The position numbers were made by a program, and so were the translations under genes. Source: Atherinomorus stipes (taxonomy: Eukaryota > Chordata > Actinopteri > Atheriniformes > Atherinidae). Taken from it: 64,000 bases of DNA. Of this stretch, positions 34,101 to 42,993 are shown piece by piece. The stretch is taken from positions 1 to 64,000 of the forward strand of contig JALJCO010008634.1 of the NCBI GenBank assembly GCA_023101725.1, written 5' to 3'. Every line of letters starts with the position of its first letter. Positions within the stretch are counted from its first letter, which is position 1. The notes beneath the pieces were generated by a model that worked only from the letters and a program-made list of their open reading frames with translations, had not been told where the DNA came from and made no database searches.

Positions 34101-35599
34101 CATATTACTTGGTTGGGGCCCTTTTGCATGAATGACTGCCTTAACCCAGCGTGGCATGGATGCTACCAGCTTCTGGCATATCTCAGGTGTTATGGAAGAC
34201 CAACATGCTTCCATCACAGCCTTGAGCTCTTCTTTATTGTTTGCTCTCTTCCCGTTCAGCTTTCTCTTGACAATGCCCCACATGTTTTCGATGGGGTTCA
34301 GGTCAGGTGGGTTTGCGGGCCAATCCAGCATGGTGATCCATGGTTGTTGAACCAAGATTTTGTAGTTTTGGCAGTGTGGGCAGGTGCCAAGTCCTGCTGG
34401 AAGATGAAGTCTGCATCCTCATACAGCTGGTCCACTGAAGCAAGCATGAGGATCTCCAAACTGTCCTGGTAGACGGCTGCATTTATGCTGGACTTAATGA
34501 AGCTCACAGGTCCATTCTTTATGAAGTCCTCCACACTTTTGAAAGGCCCTTTCCTGACCATCTTCTCCAGGCTGCTATTAGCCCTCCGGCTTCTACACCG
34601 TTTTCTTCCACACTTCTACCTTCCACTTAACTGTCCATTAATGTGCATTGAGACACTCTGAGAGCATCCAGCTTCTTTTCTATCACTTTTTGTGTCTTTC
34701 CACCTTGTGCAGGGAGTCAATGATGGTTTTCTGCACAACTGTCAGATCAGCATCTTCCCCATGATTGTGAATTCTTCTAAACAAAGACAGGGACTTTTTT
34801 AAAGGCTCGGGGCACTTATGGAGGTGTTTTGGATTACTTACCTGATTAGAATGTGACACTCTGAGCTACAATACTGGAGCTTTTCCCTGTATTCAAATTT
34901 TTTGAGTTTTTGAATTTGAGGTTTTCACATATTATTTGTCTATACAATACTGTATGTAAATTGCACCTTTTAAGTTGAATTACAGAAATACATGAACTTT
35001 TTCAGGATACTCAAATTTTTTGGGTAGTACATGTACATATTATGTGCACATACATACACATATATATGTATACATACATATATTTATAAAAAATATAAAA
35101 ACATGCGCTCTGAGGTATCTACTTATGGACACCCCTGTGTGAGTAACGGTCTCTCCCTGTGAAAAAGTTCTGGCTCCGCCACTGCTCCTGTGGCTCAAAG
35201 CACCATGTGTTATCATGTCATCCACCTGATGCTTTTTAAAAAATAGATGAAAATGATGTTTCCGCTTTCACTTTTAACAGGTATAACTCTTGAGAAATAA
35301 GAGATGTGTGTAAAAATTTTGGGGTTGGACATTTTACCAACCAACCCACCTATACCCGTCCACCAGCTGTTGCAGCTTGCTTAAACATTTTGGAGTTTTT
35401 GTTGCTTTCTGGAAGTGAATCCTAAATGAGTGGACATACCTTGCTGTAGACTGAGGTGTTTAGCAGCTGGTGAGTCCCTGAGGACATCTTTAACGAAGAT
35501 CCCTCGCTCTCCTCCACCGGTCACACTGTAGCCGCTGGCTCCAGCTTCCGCCTCCGTCTCAACCACGATTTCCACCGACTTGGAGACTTCCTCCACACT
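15890..35599 (-). CDS. prx: Periaxin-like giant PDZ/AHNAK-repeat protein (five coding exons recognised)
   Basis: Minus-strand gene: exons 35440-35599, 32452-32645, 28023-28261, 16353-27891 and 15890-16170. All have AG/GT junctions and agreeing phases (1, 0, 2, 1). The N-terminal PDZ domain contains blocks such as [25 protein letters not shown] and [17 protein letters not shown], which fit periaxin better than AHNAK. A basic stretch and then several thousand residues of roughly 30-residue repeats (KFKMPxxDISLPKxK...VEGPEVKGG) follow, resembling AHNAK. In mammals periaxin is a scaffold linking the Schwann-cell plasma membrane to dystroglycan and stabilising peripheral myelin; the same role here is inference. 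Human periaxin is about 1,460 residues, whereas this product would be about 4,140. No start ATG lies in the first recognised exon, so at least one upstream exon is missing from this model. Four single-base deficits break the giant exon. The alternative annotation is AHNAK-like. Confidence 0.75.
16353..27891 (-). CDS. prx: Giant repeat exon of the periaxin-like gene (four frameshifts)
   Basis: An 11,539-bp exon between acceptor TTCTTCCAG (27893-27892) and donor CAG|GTACCA (16352-16351). It encodes repeats of about 30 residues built on [15 protein letters not shown]...VEGPEVKGG. Toward the C terminus (about 17900-19550) a variant with [18 protein letters not shown] and acidic spacers dominates. 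After 17500 the repeats give way to a serine/acid-rich tail ([14 protein letters not shown]). The reading frame changes at four points (26957-26961, 24359-24363, 22542-22546, 17491-17495), each a homopolymer one base short. 11,539 bp does not fit the splice phases at both ends, while 11,543 does. Without correction the exon would end early. Whether these are sequencing errors or real mutations cannot be told. Long open frames on the opposite strand are shadows of the repeats. Confidence 0.85.
17491..17495 (-). other. Frameshift site 4 (T5/A5 run)
   Basis: Upstream frame reads KGKKN and then non-repeat-like sequence that stops at 17352; the other frame continues [19 protein letters not shown] into the C-terminal region. 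One base is missing in an A-run (five A on the minus strand where six fit). Confidence 0.75.
21041..22044 (-). repeat. Near-identical internal duplication, copy 1
   Basis: About 1,004 bp of the repeat exon recur at 22795-23798 with a constant offset of 1,754 bp and only scattered single-base differences (about ten noticed by eye). Outside these limits the similarity falls to ordinary repeat level. Both copies stay in frame. Confidence 0.85.
22542..22546 (-). other. Frameshift site 3 (C5/G5 run)
   Basis: At GPDVKGG the frame changes. The repeat consensus KGGKFKMP continues if the five G's (minus strand) are taken as six. The uncorrected frame ends three codons after LKCP. Confidence 0.8.
22795..23798 (-). 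repeat. Near-identical internal duplication, copy 2
   Basis: Second copy of 21041-22044. The duplicated block covers about 335 residues, from the INMPDVDIS unit back to [17 protein letters not shown]. The high identity suggests recent unequal crossing-over or gene conversion. Confidence 0.85.
24359..24363 (-). other. Frameshift site 2 (C5/G5 run)
   Basis: Same situation as at 22542: GPEVKGG is followed by a shift, and [13 protein letters not shown] is read in the next frame. A five-base G run stands where six fit. Confidence 0.8.
26957..26961 (-). other. Frameshift site 1 (C5/G5 run)
   Basis: The frame reads VDIECPEG and shifts; [18 protein letters not shown] continues in the next frame. 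Again a G5 run (minus strand) is one base short. Confidence 0.8.
28023..28261 (-). CDS. prx: Basic linker exon of the periaxin-like gene
   Basis: Acceptor GTGTCACAG|AGTCTG (exon starts 28261) and donor ATCAG|GTGGGG (28022-28021), from phase 0 to phase 2. It encodes [30 protein letters not shown] and [19 protein letters not shown]. The lysine/arginine-rich cluster resembles the nuclear-localisation region that follows the PDZ domain in long periaxin, and VDVEFSxPKF is also found in periaxin. That it works as a nuclear signal here is inference. Confidence 0.82.
28641..29129. mobile_element. TTAA-target MITE in intron
   Basis: TTAA at both ends, with inverted ends AGGGACTAGAGGCAGGAATT and AATCATGCCTCTAGTCCCT. 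It is 489 bp, non-coding, and inserted in what looks like an L2-type LINE 3' tail (AAGTGCTTTATAAATAAAG at 29180-29198). Confidence 0.75.
29220..29638 (+). mobile_element. Non-LTR retrotransposon 3' end with (TTTGA)n tail
   Basis: Ends in AATTTCCCCTCGGGGATCAA, TAAAGTATC and repeated TTTGA/TTGAT units. Upstream sequence is unrecognised UTR-like DNA. Family not determined. Confidence 0.5.
29666..30707. mobile_element. TTAA-target MITE with long inverted repeats
   Basis: TTAA at 29666-29669 and 30704-30707. The arms are about 260 bp, nearly complementary, starting AAGAAATAGTAC and ending GTACTATTCCTT. A related partial copy starts at 46015. The centre holds a tRNA-like stretch (30183-30262). Non-coding. 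Confidence 0.8.
30183..30262 (+). repeat. tRNA-like sequence inside the TTAA MITE
   Basis: TTTGGCTGAATGGTTAGAAG resembles a tRNA A-box region and GGGGATAAAATCCCACCC a degraded B box/T arm about 30 bases on. It does not fold as an intact tRNA, so it is probably a decayed tRNA or SINE head. Confidence 0.4.
31264..32240. mobile_element. Old DNA-transposon copy (ATTATTCATACCC family) carrying a nested hAT MITE
   Basis: The left end TACAGTCATACCCCCAAATT and right end GGGTATGAATAATTTTGAGG, ATGACT match the ends of the copies at 40124-42052 and 43172-43664. The interior is split by the element at 31477-32007. Confidence 0.55.
31477..32007. mobile_element. hAT-type MITE
   Basis: Ends CAAGGTTATAATAGTT...AACTACAATAACCTTG; the flanking 8-bp direct repeats GTTAGTCT (31469-31476) and GTTGGTCT (32008-32015) match at seven of eight positions. 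It is 531 bp, T-rich and non-coding. Confidence 0.75.
32452..32645 (-). CDS. prx: PDZ exon 2 of the periaxin-like gene
   Basis: Acceptor GTGAAG|GT at 32647-32646 and donor ATG|GTAATC at 32451-32450; it begins in phase 1 and ends in phase 0. It encodes [36 protein letters not shown] and then [10 protein letters not shown]. The block [12 protein letters not shown] followed by KGPRAKVAK is characteristic of periaxin, which decides the family assignment over AHNAK. Confidence 0.88.
33387..33604. repeat. Large near-perfect palindrome (foldback MITE)
   Basis: Arms of about 100 bp starting GGTTTTATGCACATCTCCAG and ending in its complement. The centre near 33492 is a loop around CTCAGCAAATG. It can form a long hairpin in DNA or RNA and lies in the intron between the PDZ exon and its upstream partner. 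Confidence 0.75.
33675..33835 (+). pseudogene. Tc1/mariner transposase C-terminal relic, plus strand
   Basis: A frame with [19 protein letters not shown], stop, then [19 protein letters not shown], the usual C-terminal end of Tc1-like transposases, followed by GGTGTATCTAATAAGGTGGC, a typical terminal repeat of a fish Tc1-like family. Only the last 45 or so codons remain. Confidence 0.65.
33848..35025 (-). mobile_element. Tc1/mariner element with long terminal inverted repeats
   Basis: Outer inverted repeats of about 75 bp (33854-33928 and 34928-35004, containing GAAAAAGTTCATGTATTTCT and AAGGTGCAATTTACAT). Further paired AATTTTTTGAG motifs lie inside them (about 34005 and 34895). The decayed transposase is on the minus strand. 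It lies wholly in an intron of the periaxin-like gene, in the same orientation. Confidence 0.75.
34080..34762 (-). pseudogene. Tc1-like transposase, internally deleted and frameshifted
   Basis: The N-terminal part shows [18 protein letters not shown], then helix-turn-helix-like and GRKR basic motifs with a stop. The C-terminal part shows [17 protein letters not shown] (second catalytic Asp) and [15 protein letters not shown] (catalytic Glu) in another frame, then [10 protein letters not shown] and [14 protein letters not shown]. The piece with the first catalytic Asp is missing: FKSVEDFIK runs straight into [16 protein letters not shown], an internal deletion of roughly 90 codons judged against family layout. 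It cannot make active enzyme. Confidence 0.8.
35440..35599 (-). CDS. prx: PDZ exon 1 of the periaxin-like gene
   Basis: The acceptor TTTGTCAG precedes AGT GTG GAG, and the donor is G|GTATGT at 35439-35438. It encodes 53 codons plus one base (phase 1), including [14 protein letters not shown], the PDZ carboxylate-loop equivalent SGYSV, and [20 protein letters not shown]. It is phase 0 at its 5' end and lacks an ATG, so the start codon must be in an upstream exon. A Tc1/mariner element ends about 400 bp downstream in the following intron. Confidence 0.85.
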
Positions 35600-36382
35600 C
35601 TGACAAACACAAACACACGACTACTGCAGCTTTTTGTCATGTTGATGCTGTTTTCACAGCAGAGGTCACACTCAATGCAAAACTGACCATCTAGCCAAGT
35701 CTTACAACCTATTATCTAGAGATGTCCGATATTATCGACCGATATCAACATTAAAATGGGACGATTCATTTTTACAAACAAAATCTTGTGAGATCTTGTT
35801 CTGTTACAAGATCTTGCGAAAAAAGAGAAACACTGCTGCAGAAGAGAAATCTGCTGATTCCTCCAGTCTTTGTCTGAGGAACATTAAGAAGTTCAGTGAT
35901 TTTCTGGAGGTCTTCAGCTCATCTCTGCTCCTCAGAATCAGTTTTTCATGGATTTTCATAAAATTTTAAATTTTGTATTTCAAAGTGTTTCACGTATATA
36001 ACAATAAAAAAAAGAAGCTAACAAGGGAAAATATTAGAGATGTCTCATATTGTCGGCCGATATTGGCATTAAAATGTGTTATCAGAAAATATCTGTTTTC
36101 TCAGACCGATATTTTCTACTACCAAAATCTCGCGAGATCTCGTTCTGTTTCAAAGTCTCACAAGATCTTGTTTCATTATCATTAAGTAATGGAACAAGAA
36201 AGGTCACACTGAAAAGGTTCTGGAAACTGGCCCAAGAGGTCCGGATTTGTTGATCCCTGGTCCAGCATGTAGAAAAGTCCCTGTTATTGTGGAAGAACTT
36301 CATATCCCAGCATTCCTTTCAGAGTCATGTGACTACGGTGCAGCTGCTGCTGCTACAGACTGACTTGCTTTGAAGCTGCTTA

Positions 36383-37463
36383 TGGATCAGCGCGAGCCAA
36401 CGTGACCACGAAGCTGGTCCCGGTGAAAACATGCTTCGTATTTGAACGGCGTCTGATGGACTATGAGCCTCAAAAACTGCTTTTGCACTCTTTTTAATTT
36501 TTTTCTCCGCCGGTCTGTCTTTGAAATATTATAGAAATGACGTCCAGTTATACTGAAAGTCTCACTGCCGACGCTAGAAGAAGATACGAAGCTAAACTAG
36601 TATCTGTTGGACTAAGTGATGCCATCTTCTGCTGCTACAGCCTGGTTAGACGAACCTACCTGTACATAACAGCCTGATGATCAGTTTCCCGATCTCATGA
36701 TGTATTTGGTTTCATCAGGTAAGCCCCGTGTTCAAGCCATTTATTTTTTATAGAATATTAATTTTCCCCGGATTTTTAAGAAATGGTGGTATTTCTTTGA
36801 TGTACTTCTCAGGAGTTTACTCTCATTGATAAAGCTATAAATTACCGACAGTCTCATCTGTATGTAACTGGTTATGACTGTGCATGTTTATAACGCTGCA
36901 AATGCCTTTCTGCCGCTTTTTATGCTTTTATTGTGATGTGGGAACATTGATGGCAGTAATCTGGATGAACGTGATCGTTAACAGTCCTGAGGAGACGGGA
37001 ACAGCGGGCGGCGCTGTGATTCTGTACATCCACTGATTTAATGGTGTTTTCTATCATCTGTGCAAAAACAACTACAGGGTTTAAAAAGTGAGACCACAAT
37101 ATGCTTTTTTTATCAGTCACAAAGTGATCCGAACATATTGTTAGATGTTTCCATGGTTTCCAGCGTAAACTGTCAGCATTTATGGGCTTGATAGCAGCTA
37201 GCCACTTAGCATGTTGTTCGGGACTTTTTCTGTTGTTTTGGGAACTGGAACAAACATATTCTCTTGTCCGTGTGATAGATATGTTTATGGCAGCCATACA
37301 CAGCGGGACTTCTCGGAATTTCCAAAGTAGAATAAACGAAGATGGACGAGTAATGAAGCAAGTTATTCAGTGGCTCCCCTATGCAATGAAGCCATGTTTT
37401 CACCTGTTACCTAACCGGATGTGACGAATTTGGCGAAAATTCCCGGATGCTCGCGTTGATCCA
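36383..37463 (-). mobile_element. DNA transposon with THAP-domain relic
   Basis: Bounded by comparison with the uninterrupted copy near 63627. Inverted ends TGGATCAGCGCGAGC / GCTCGCGTTGATCCA, flanked by TA on both sides. On the minus strand it carries a degraded THAP zinc-finger gene (36920-37403). THAP domains occur in P-type and ISL2EU-type transposases. No downstream nuclease domain is left, so it is a non-autonomous derivative. Confidence 0.65.
36920..37403 (-). pseudogene. THAP-domain gene relic
   Basis: In one frame (37206-37403) AVYGCHKHIYHTDKRICLFQ and FPKQ match the first zinc ligand and FPK region of a THAP domain. In another frame (36920-37297) HAKWLAAIKPINADSLRWKP and ICSDHF match the W...P...C-SDHF half with the last Cys and His ligands. 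A frameshift separates the halves. THAP proteins bind transposon ends; this copy is dead. Confidence 0.65.
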
Positions 37464-37993
37464 TAATATGTCTGGTTTTAAGTTGTTGGTTAAGTTACCA
37501 AGTTGTCAGAAACATTAGAATTAGCCACATGTTGGCTAATACCTGCTAGTATCTGATATCTGGCAGCCAGATGTCCAAAATGAACTCCTCTGGCTCAGTT
37601 AAAAACATTTTGGGATCTTTGCTCTTGGACCAGAATATAGTTGTATCTACCAAATTATGAGAGATCTTTCAAAATATGGAGATACAAACTCACAGTTGTC
37701 TGCATGGATCAGTATCTGCTGATATCAGATATTGAAAGTTAAGGGTTAGACAATATCCAACCCTTGTAAGTCTTATAGAAGATGTTTCTTTTAACAATTA
37801 TTGCAGTATTCAGTAAAATTGGGTTCACTACCCCATACATTATGATTAATTAAAAGCTTTAAATCTATAAATATTATTATACATCAGCTGTGTAAGTATT
37901 GGGGCTGAAAAGCATCCGCTAATTATCTCTGAATTCCTGACATTTTTCACTTGTCTATTGGCTCATGAAATGAAAAATACTTCTATAGCTCCT

Positions 37994-38641
37994 TTAAAGG
38001 ATAACTTTTTTTTTTTTTTCAACCTGGACCTTATTTCTTGGAGTATATACGTGCATTTGCTCACTGGTAGCATTTCTGCATCACTTTGACTCCTGATATT
38101 ACATTGAGTCGCCCTTCGGTGTACATCCAGTAAAATGGCGGAGACGATGCAGCCTCTCTATAAGACGATCTGCAGCAAAACTCCTTGATTTCATCAATAC
38201 TTTAAGTAGAATGAACGAATGAATGAGTACTATGTCCTATGAGTTCAGAGTTTCACAAATTGTGTTTTTGTTGTTGTCTGGGTAGCAAACTCTTCGTCTC
38301 AGCTGTACTACACAAACGTACATTGTGGACGCGCACCCCCGAAAAGTGAGTAGAACACGGTGATAACTAACGGAAAGCTAAATCTGGACTCACAGGACAA
38401 TAGTACTCGTTCGTTCGTTCATTCTACTTAAAGTATTGGCAAAAATCAAGGAGTTTTGCTTCAGATAATGCCTTCTATAGTGACTGCCCCGTCTCCGCCA
38501 TTATTACTGGATGTACGCCGAACGGCGACTCAACGTGTTATCTTCCGAAGGAGTCAAAGTGATGCAGAAACTTTACTGGTGAGTAAATGCACGTATAAAC
38601 TTTAGAAGTAAGGTCCAGGTTGAAAAAAAGTTATTCTTTAA
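37994..38641. mobile_element. TTAA-target MITE with long inverted repeats
   Basis: TTAA at 37994-37997 and 38638-38641; ends AGGATAACTTTTT...AAAAAGTTATTCT. The arms are about 250 bp and share AAGGTCCAGGTTG and TTCATTCTACTTAAAGTATT. Non-coding; nested in the composite repeat. Confidence 0.75.
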
Positions 38642-38700
38642 CTAAAGGTTTTATGTCGATTTTGGCCAATAATATCAGACATCTCTAGATATTAGGTTGT

Positions 38701-39376
38701 CGTCGACCTCAGTAGATATCGGTAAAAAAAAAAAAGGCGATATCACACATCCCTACTTCTATCCAATCAAGAGGTTTTTTGATTATGTATTGAGAGTAAT
38801 ACACAAGGAGAGAGCATAAAGTGTCAGATCATTCATCAAGTTTTGAGAGTATAAATATTTTATTTCTTACAGTACTTGATTCCTTAACCCTTTCAACTGT
38901 GTGCCTTTAAAAAAAAAAAAAAAAAAAACCATCCGCTAAAAAAATGGTTCACCCAATAATGAAATGAGTATATATTTACAACCTCAAGGGCTGTTTCAAT
39001 ACTTAAGGGGGTCTTAGTAAAGAGAGATTTGTGTTAGAATTGTGAATACAGTATCAGTAAATGTATTACTGGTGAAAAATAAATGTAGAGGGCACATAGC
39101 AGAAATGGAAAAAGTTTAAGGTTGAATATGAAAATCCTTTTGATGCAGCAATATGAGTGTCTGCAAAGCCAAACCCGGTTGAAGTGGAACAGGATTAAAT
39201 TTAAGGATTAAATGCAGATTTAAAGTGATTTTCTTGCAGATAGTTTCCAAGGTTTCCAAAATGACCATTTTTGTATGATCTGTTCTTAAGGTCCCCCAAT
39301 TGAGGGGTTTTATGATCTGAACAACCAGCTTAGAGCCTGAAAAATGACAAACATGACGAGTGCGGTTCCTGCTGAC
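38701..39376. other. Intron sequence, no gene
   Basis: Contains TAGATATCGG-type remnants near 38715 and an A run at 38910-38928. Nothing else recognised. Confidence 0.4.
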
Positions 39377-39502
39377 CGTCTGGTCGTCCGTCAGCTCCGA
39401 GTCCATCTCTGGTTGGGCCAGTTGGCAGGTGGACTCTCGCAGATGACTTCTCTTCTGGCTCAGCACCTGCTTCAGCTCTGCATGGAGCTTCTCCTTCTGT
39501 AC
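39377..39502 (-). CDS. Candidate exon, coiled-coil-like, upstream of the PDZ exon
   Basis: Acceptor CAACTCTTGCAG|GTA and donor ACG|GTCAGC; 126 bp, exactly 42 codons, phase 0 at both ends. It encodes VQKEKLHAELKQVLSQKRSH and then STCQLAQPEMDSELTDDQT, which looks like a helical/coiled-coil segment with an acidic end. I do not recognise the family. It would join in frame to the candidate exon at 42162-42269 and to the PDZ exon at 35440-35599, on the same strand. It may be part of an N-terminal extension of the periaxin-like protein or the last exons of a separate upstream gene. The donor is weak, and the frame stays open past it to 39116. Confidence 0.5.
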
Positions 39503-40123
39503 CTGCAAGAGTTGTTGAATGATAAAGAAGATTCATCATCAGCGACTTTGTTAAATTTGATGAAGAGTAAATTTATGTGGAGCTGCAACATTTGCTGTAA
39601 CACAGAAGCGCAAAAAACTGATGGAAATCTGTTTTTGTTCCTGTTTTTGAGCCACATGACATTATTAAACTGCAGCTTTATAATAACTTTTCCACAGCTG
39701 ATATTCTGTTAAATCTGTTTTAAACCCGTTTGGAACCAGCAGGTGTCCCCGTCTTACAGCAGGCAATGTGCTTTTTTGTTTTGTTTTTTCCCCCAGAATC
39801 CCCGAACATAGCCGTCCATGAATGAGGGAAAATGTGTTTACAACAGTGCCGACACCTGCAGCTGGTTTCAGACGTTTTGTTGTGGACTTTGCATTGAGCA
39901 GCGGGCGCGTCACCTGCTGCTTCATGAAAAGGCCACGACTGACATATGTGCTGAGCCGGGAGAAACGCAGGCTTGTTTATGTGGCGGACAATGACCTCAG
40001 CAGATCAGAGCGGGGCTATTGTGGCGCAGTTTGTCCAAGCCTGGTGGCCATGGGGTCAGGCAGTCACAGTCCCAGGTCTCCAAATATATCTGACTAACAA
40101 TGGATGTAAAAGACGAATGCAGC

Positions 40124-42052
40124 TACAGTCGTCCTCAAAATTATTCATACCCTCCACTTAAAGAAAAGGTTAAATTCACAACAGTAATTCAAACAACAAG
40201 AAACTACTGATAATAAATAAAAATGAAAAAAAAAAATCATAATCTAGTGAATTGAAATATTACTTTTGAATTGTGGTTGTAAATAATAATAATAATAATC
40301 ATAATAATAATAATAAGGACTGGGGGATTGGGATTCGACGAGACGTCAACGTGCAACGAGTGACGTTTCTTCACTTTGACAGATGGTGGTGAACAACGTA
40401 ATTCCCTGCACTGTAAAAATTGTTACTTTAGATCAAATTTTAAAAATTGCGTCAATTTGTCACATCTAATTTTTTTTCTAGTTTTTCTCAAACTAAATTT
40501 ATGATTTGGTTGAAACCGTCAATTTTGATTTATTTTAGATCTATTTTTCCACATTAAAACAAAGAAATAAATTGCTTTGATACAAAGTAAAAATGAAATT
40601 CATAACAAAAAAAGAATTTCTTTACTTTGTTACAACCCTTCATCTTGGAATAAATTAAACAATCTTTTTTTTTTTTTTTTTTTTTTTTCCCCAAAGTTAA
40701 ATTTCTGTTTTGGGACAGAGTAAAATTTTACTTATATCTAACTCGTCGCATTATATTTAGTACCATGCTTAAGTTGTTCTAACCTATAAGTCTGGGAGTG
40801 AACAGAAGCATAAACAACAGTTATGTCATCTTGGTTTTGGGCCGCCTAGTACAGTAATTACAAATGAGTTGGGAGTTTATCTCCTTGTACCGTCCTTCAC
40901 ACTCATGGTGCAACTTTAACGTCCAAACTGAACAGAATTTCTCAACAACTCTCTGAATGTAAACATAACTGAAATTTGTCAGATAACAATCATAAAAGGT
41001 TAAATTCCTACTGAATTTGTATTTCCCATGAGCCTTTGTGATCTGGATATGTCGAGTTCTGAAAATAGCTCCGCCCCCTTTGTTGTTTATGCACTGAAGC
41101 TGAAACAACTTAATAAATTTACTTTTAATGAAAGTAGAAGCTTATTTCAGACTTAAAAGTGTGATTTTTAAGTTGATTTAACCCCAAAACATATGATTTT
41201 TTATCACCAAACCAAAATTATTAAGTTAGAACAATATAAATAAGTCATAACAACTACAGCCCTGGTACTCTTTACAGTGACGGAAAGTTTGTTTTTAACT
41301 CAGACTCTGTCTCTACACCTCTTGCCCTTAGTTATTTGCAGCAGGAGCGCATGAGTATCAGCTGCTGCTGGATTAGAGTCCTGCAGGAACCACAACAACC
41401 GTGTCCATCAGTGTGTAGACCTCAGTCTATAATAAATAACGTGAATAACATTATTCTGCGCATGTCAGACAGGATTACTCTGAATAAATGTTGGCGTGCG
41501 TCATAGACCGTTATTAGGGAGGGACAAACCTTCCGCTACGTCACCCGTTCTGCTGTAAACATGTTTATTTCTGCTGTGAAGTTGGTTTTTCATGGGAGTT
41601 TATGGGGATTTGCTCTGTTTTGCAGCCCCTTGCGGATGAAGGGAGAACTACAAAAAATAACTTCTTCCAGGTAGCCTCATAGTTGGCCACCGGAGGTTGC
41701 CACATGGTTGGCGCATGTATACACCAGATGGGAACAAATTTGTTCCCATGGTAACAGCTGCCTTTAAATCCTCAGTCAGAATGATTTTGTACCAAAAAGG
41801 AAGAAGGCTCTATGTAAACATGCCCGTCTCAAAGTGTTGCTCAACAAAATTTTAGCTTCGTAGCCCCATCATGTTTGTTTACTTGTTTTATTTTTTGTGT
41901 TTGTTTTTCATATTTCTTTCAAACCACAATTCAGAATCAATTTCATGATTTTCATAGAATTTTTATTTATTATTACTTTTGTCAATTTCATCTCATTGAA
42001 CTGGCAGCTGATTTTTTTCTCTCTTTAATTTGAATAATTTTGAGGACGAGTG
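40124..42052. mobile_element. DNA transposon, ATTATTCATACCC family
   Basis: Inverted ends ACAGTCGTCCTCAAAATTAT and ATAATTTTGAGGACGAGTGT, of Tc1/mariner-like appearance and preceded by TA-like sequence. The interior holds another insertion-like segment between CACTGTAAAAA (40409) and TTTACAGTG (41271-41279) without a matching target duplication. No transposase frame was found. It lies in the intron between two candidate exons. Confidence 0.6.
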
Positions 42053-42161
42053 TGGATGGCTGTGAAGCAAACCGGCTGCAGAGGCAGTTATGACCAAAGC
42101 GTGACTTCAGCGTCGCGGAGGCTGATGCATGACTGGCTTCCTCCAGTCGCTGCCGTCTCAC

Positions 42162-42269
42162 CACTCTCTCGGGGCTCTCCTGTTCGTCGGTGGCGCCGCT
42201 GTGGTGAAGGTTGCGTTGTGGGGCGGAGGGGGATCTGGCAGAGGGGGGCGACCGCCTTTTGTCTTTCAC
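42162..42269 (-). CDS. Candidate exon, Ser/Pro/Arg-rich
   Basis: Acceptor TTCTGTGGGCAG|GTG and donor GTG|GTGAGA (strong); 108 bp, 36 codons, phase 0 to 0. It encodes VKDKRRSPPSARSPSAPQRN and then HHSGATDEQESPERV, a basic low-complexity linker. It is GC-rich against AT-rich flanks, which supports coding use. Unrecognised family. Confidence 0.5.
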
Positions 42270-42931
42270 CTGCCCACAGAACAGAAACTTTTCAGTGTTT
42301 TACACTTTGATTGAACTAAAAAGAATCTGGACCGTGATGTGAATATTGTCTTTGTGACATTCTGCTGTTCAGCAGAGGAAAGTATGAAGAATCTTTCAAG
42401 TCCAACGTTTAAATGCTGCGTGAGAGCGCGCAGCCAAGAGTCAATATTCTCTGAATAAATAAAACACGATGCAGGGAGTGAGCCTCTATGCATGCTGGTC
42501 ATGCTGCTTCTACTTTCCACTAAACCTGGAATCAGTCATCTCATCTAATCGGTAAACTTATTCTTGATTTCTAATGCTGCTCTGATTTCATGTCTGCAGA
42601 CCCTCTGAGCTTTTTCCTTTTAGAGAATTTAAAAAATCTCTTTATCTGAGTTGAATTGACAGTATTTTCTTCCTCTCCAACTTCAAGCGAATGGAGGTTT
42701 TACCTCCTGTCCTCTTTCTGCAGGAAGCCTGCCATACTCCATCCTCCCATATCTCCTTCCCCTATTTGTTTCATGAACTCTTGCATAGTTAATCTTGCAA
42801 AAACATTCTGTCCCAAAACGTTGCCCGTGTGACCTCTGACACCAGCTACATGTTTCCGGTACATATGGTGAGCTCACAGCCTAAAATAGTGATGATGTTA
42901 TGATTAACACTTCTTGAAAAAGGACTGTTAT

Positions 42932-42951
42932 CCCCCCCCCCCCCCCCCCCC
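42932..42951 (+). repeat. Poly(C) tract
   Basis: A run of about 20 C's next to candidate exon 42994-43049, on the downstream side of the minus-strand donor. Confidence 0.9.
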
Positions 42952-42993
42952 ATATGTGTTTGCATCAGTAAAAGAAAAGTAAAGTTTTCTCAC

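Larger units (their letters stand above)
35704..38700. mobile_element. Composite GATATC-rich repeat with two nested transposons
   Basis: Inverted ends ACAACCTATTATCTAGAGAT and its near-complement at 38681-38700. The interior is a fish repeat with CCGATATTGG and TCTCGCGAGATC palindromes. A second copy in opposite orientation lies at 63340-63880. Relative to that copy, a 1,081-bp element sits at 36383-37463, and a TTAA MITE sits at 37994-38641. It fills most of the intron between candidate exon 39377-39502 and the PDZ exon. Confidence 0.65.

Noticed and set aside
15890..35599. Calling the gene AHNAK outright
   Set aside because: The repeats are AHNAK-like, but the PDZ exons and the KGPKAKVAK and [10 protein letters not shown] blocks fit periaxin better.
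40409..41279. A hAT element bounded by CACTGTAAAAA and TTTACAGTG
   Set aside because: The flanking 8-mers (ATTCCCTG and ACGGAAAG) do not match, so the boundaries are not supported.
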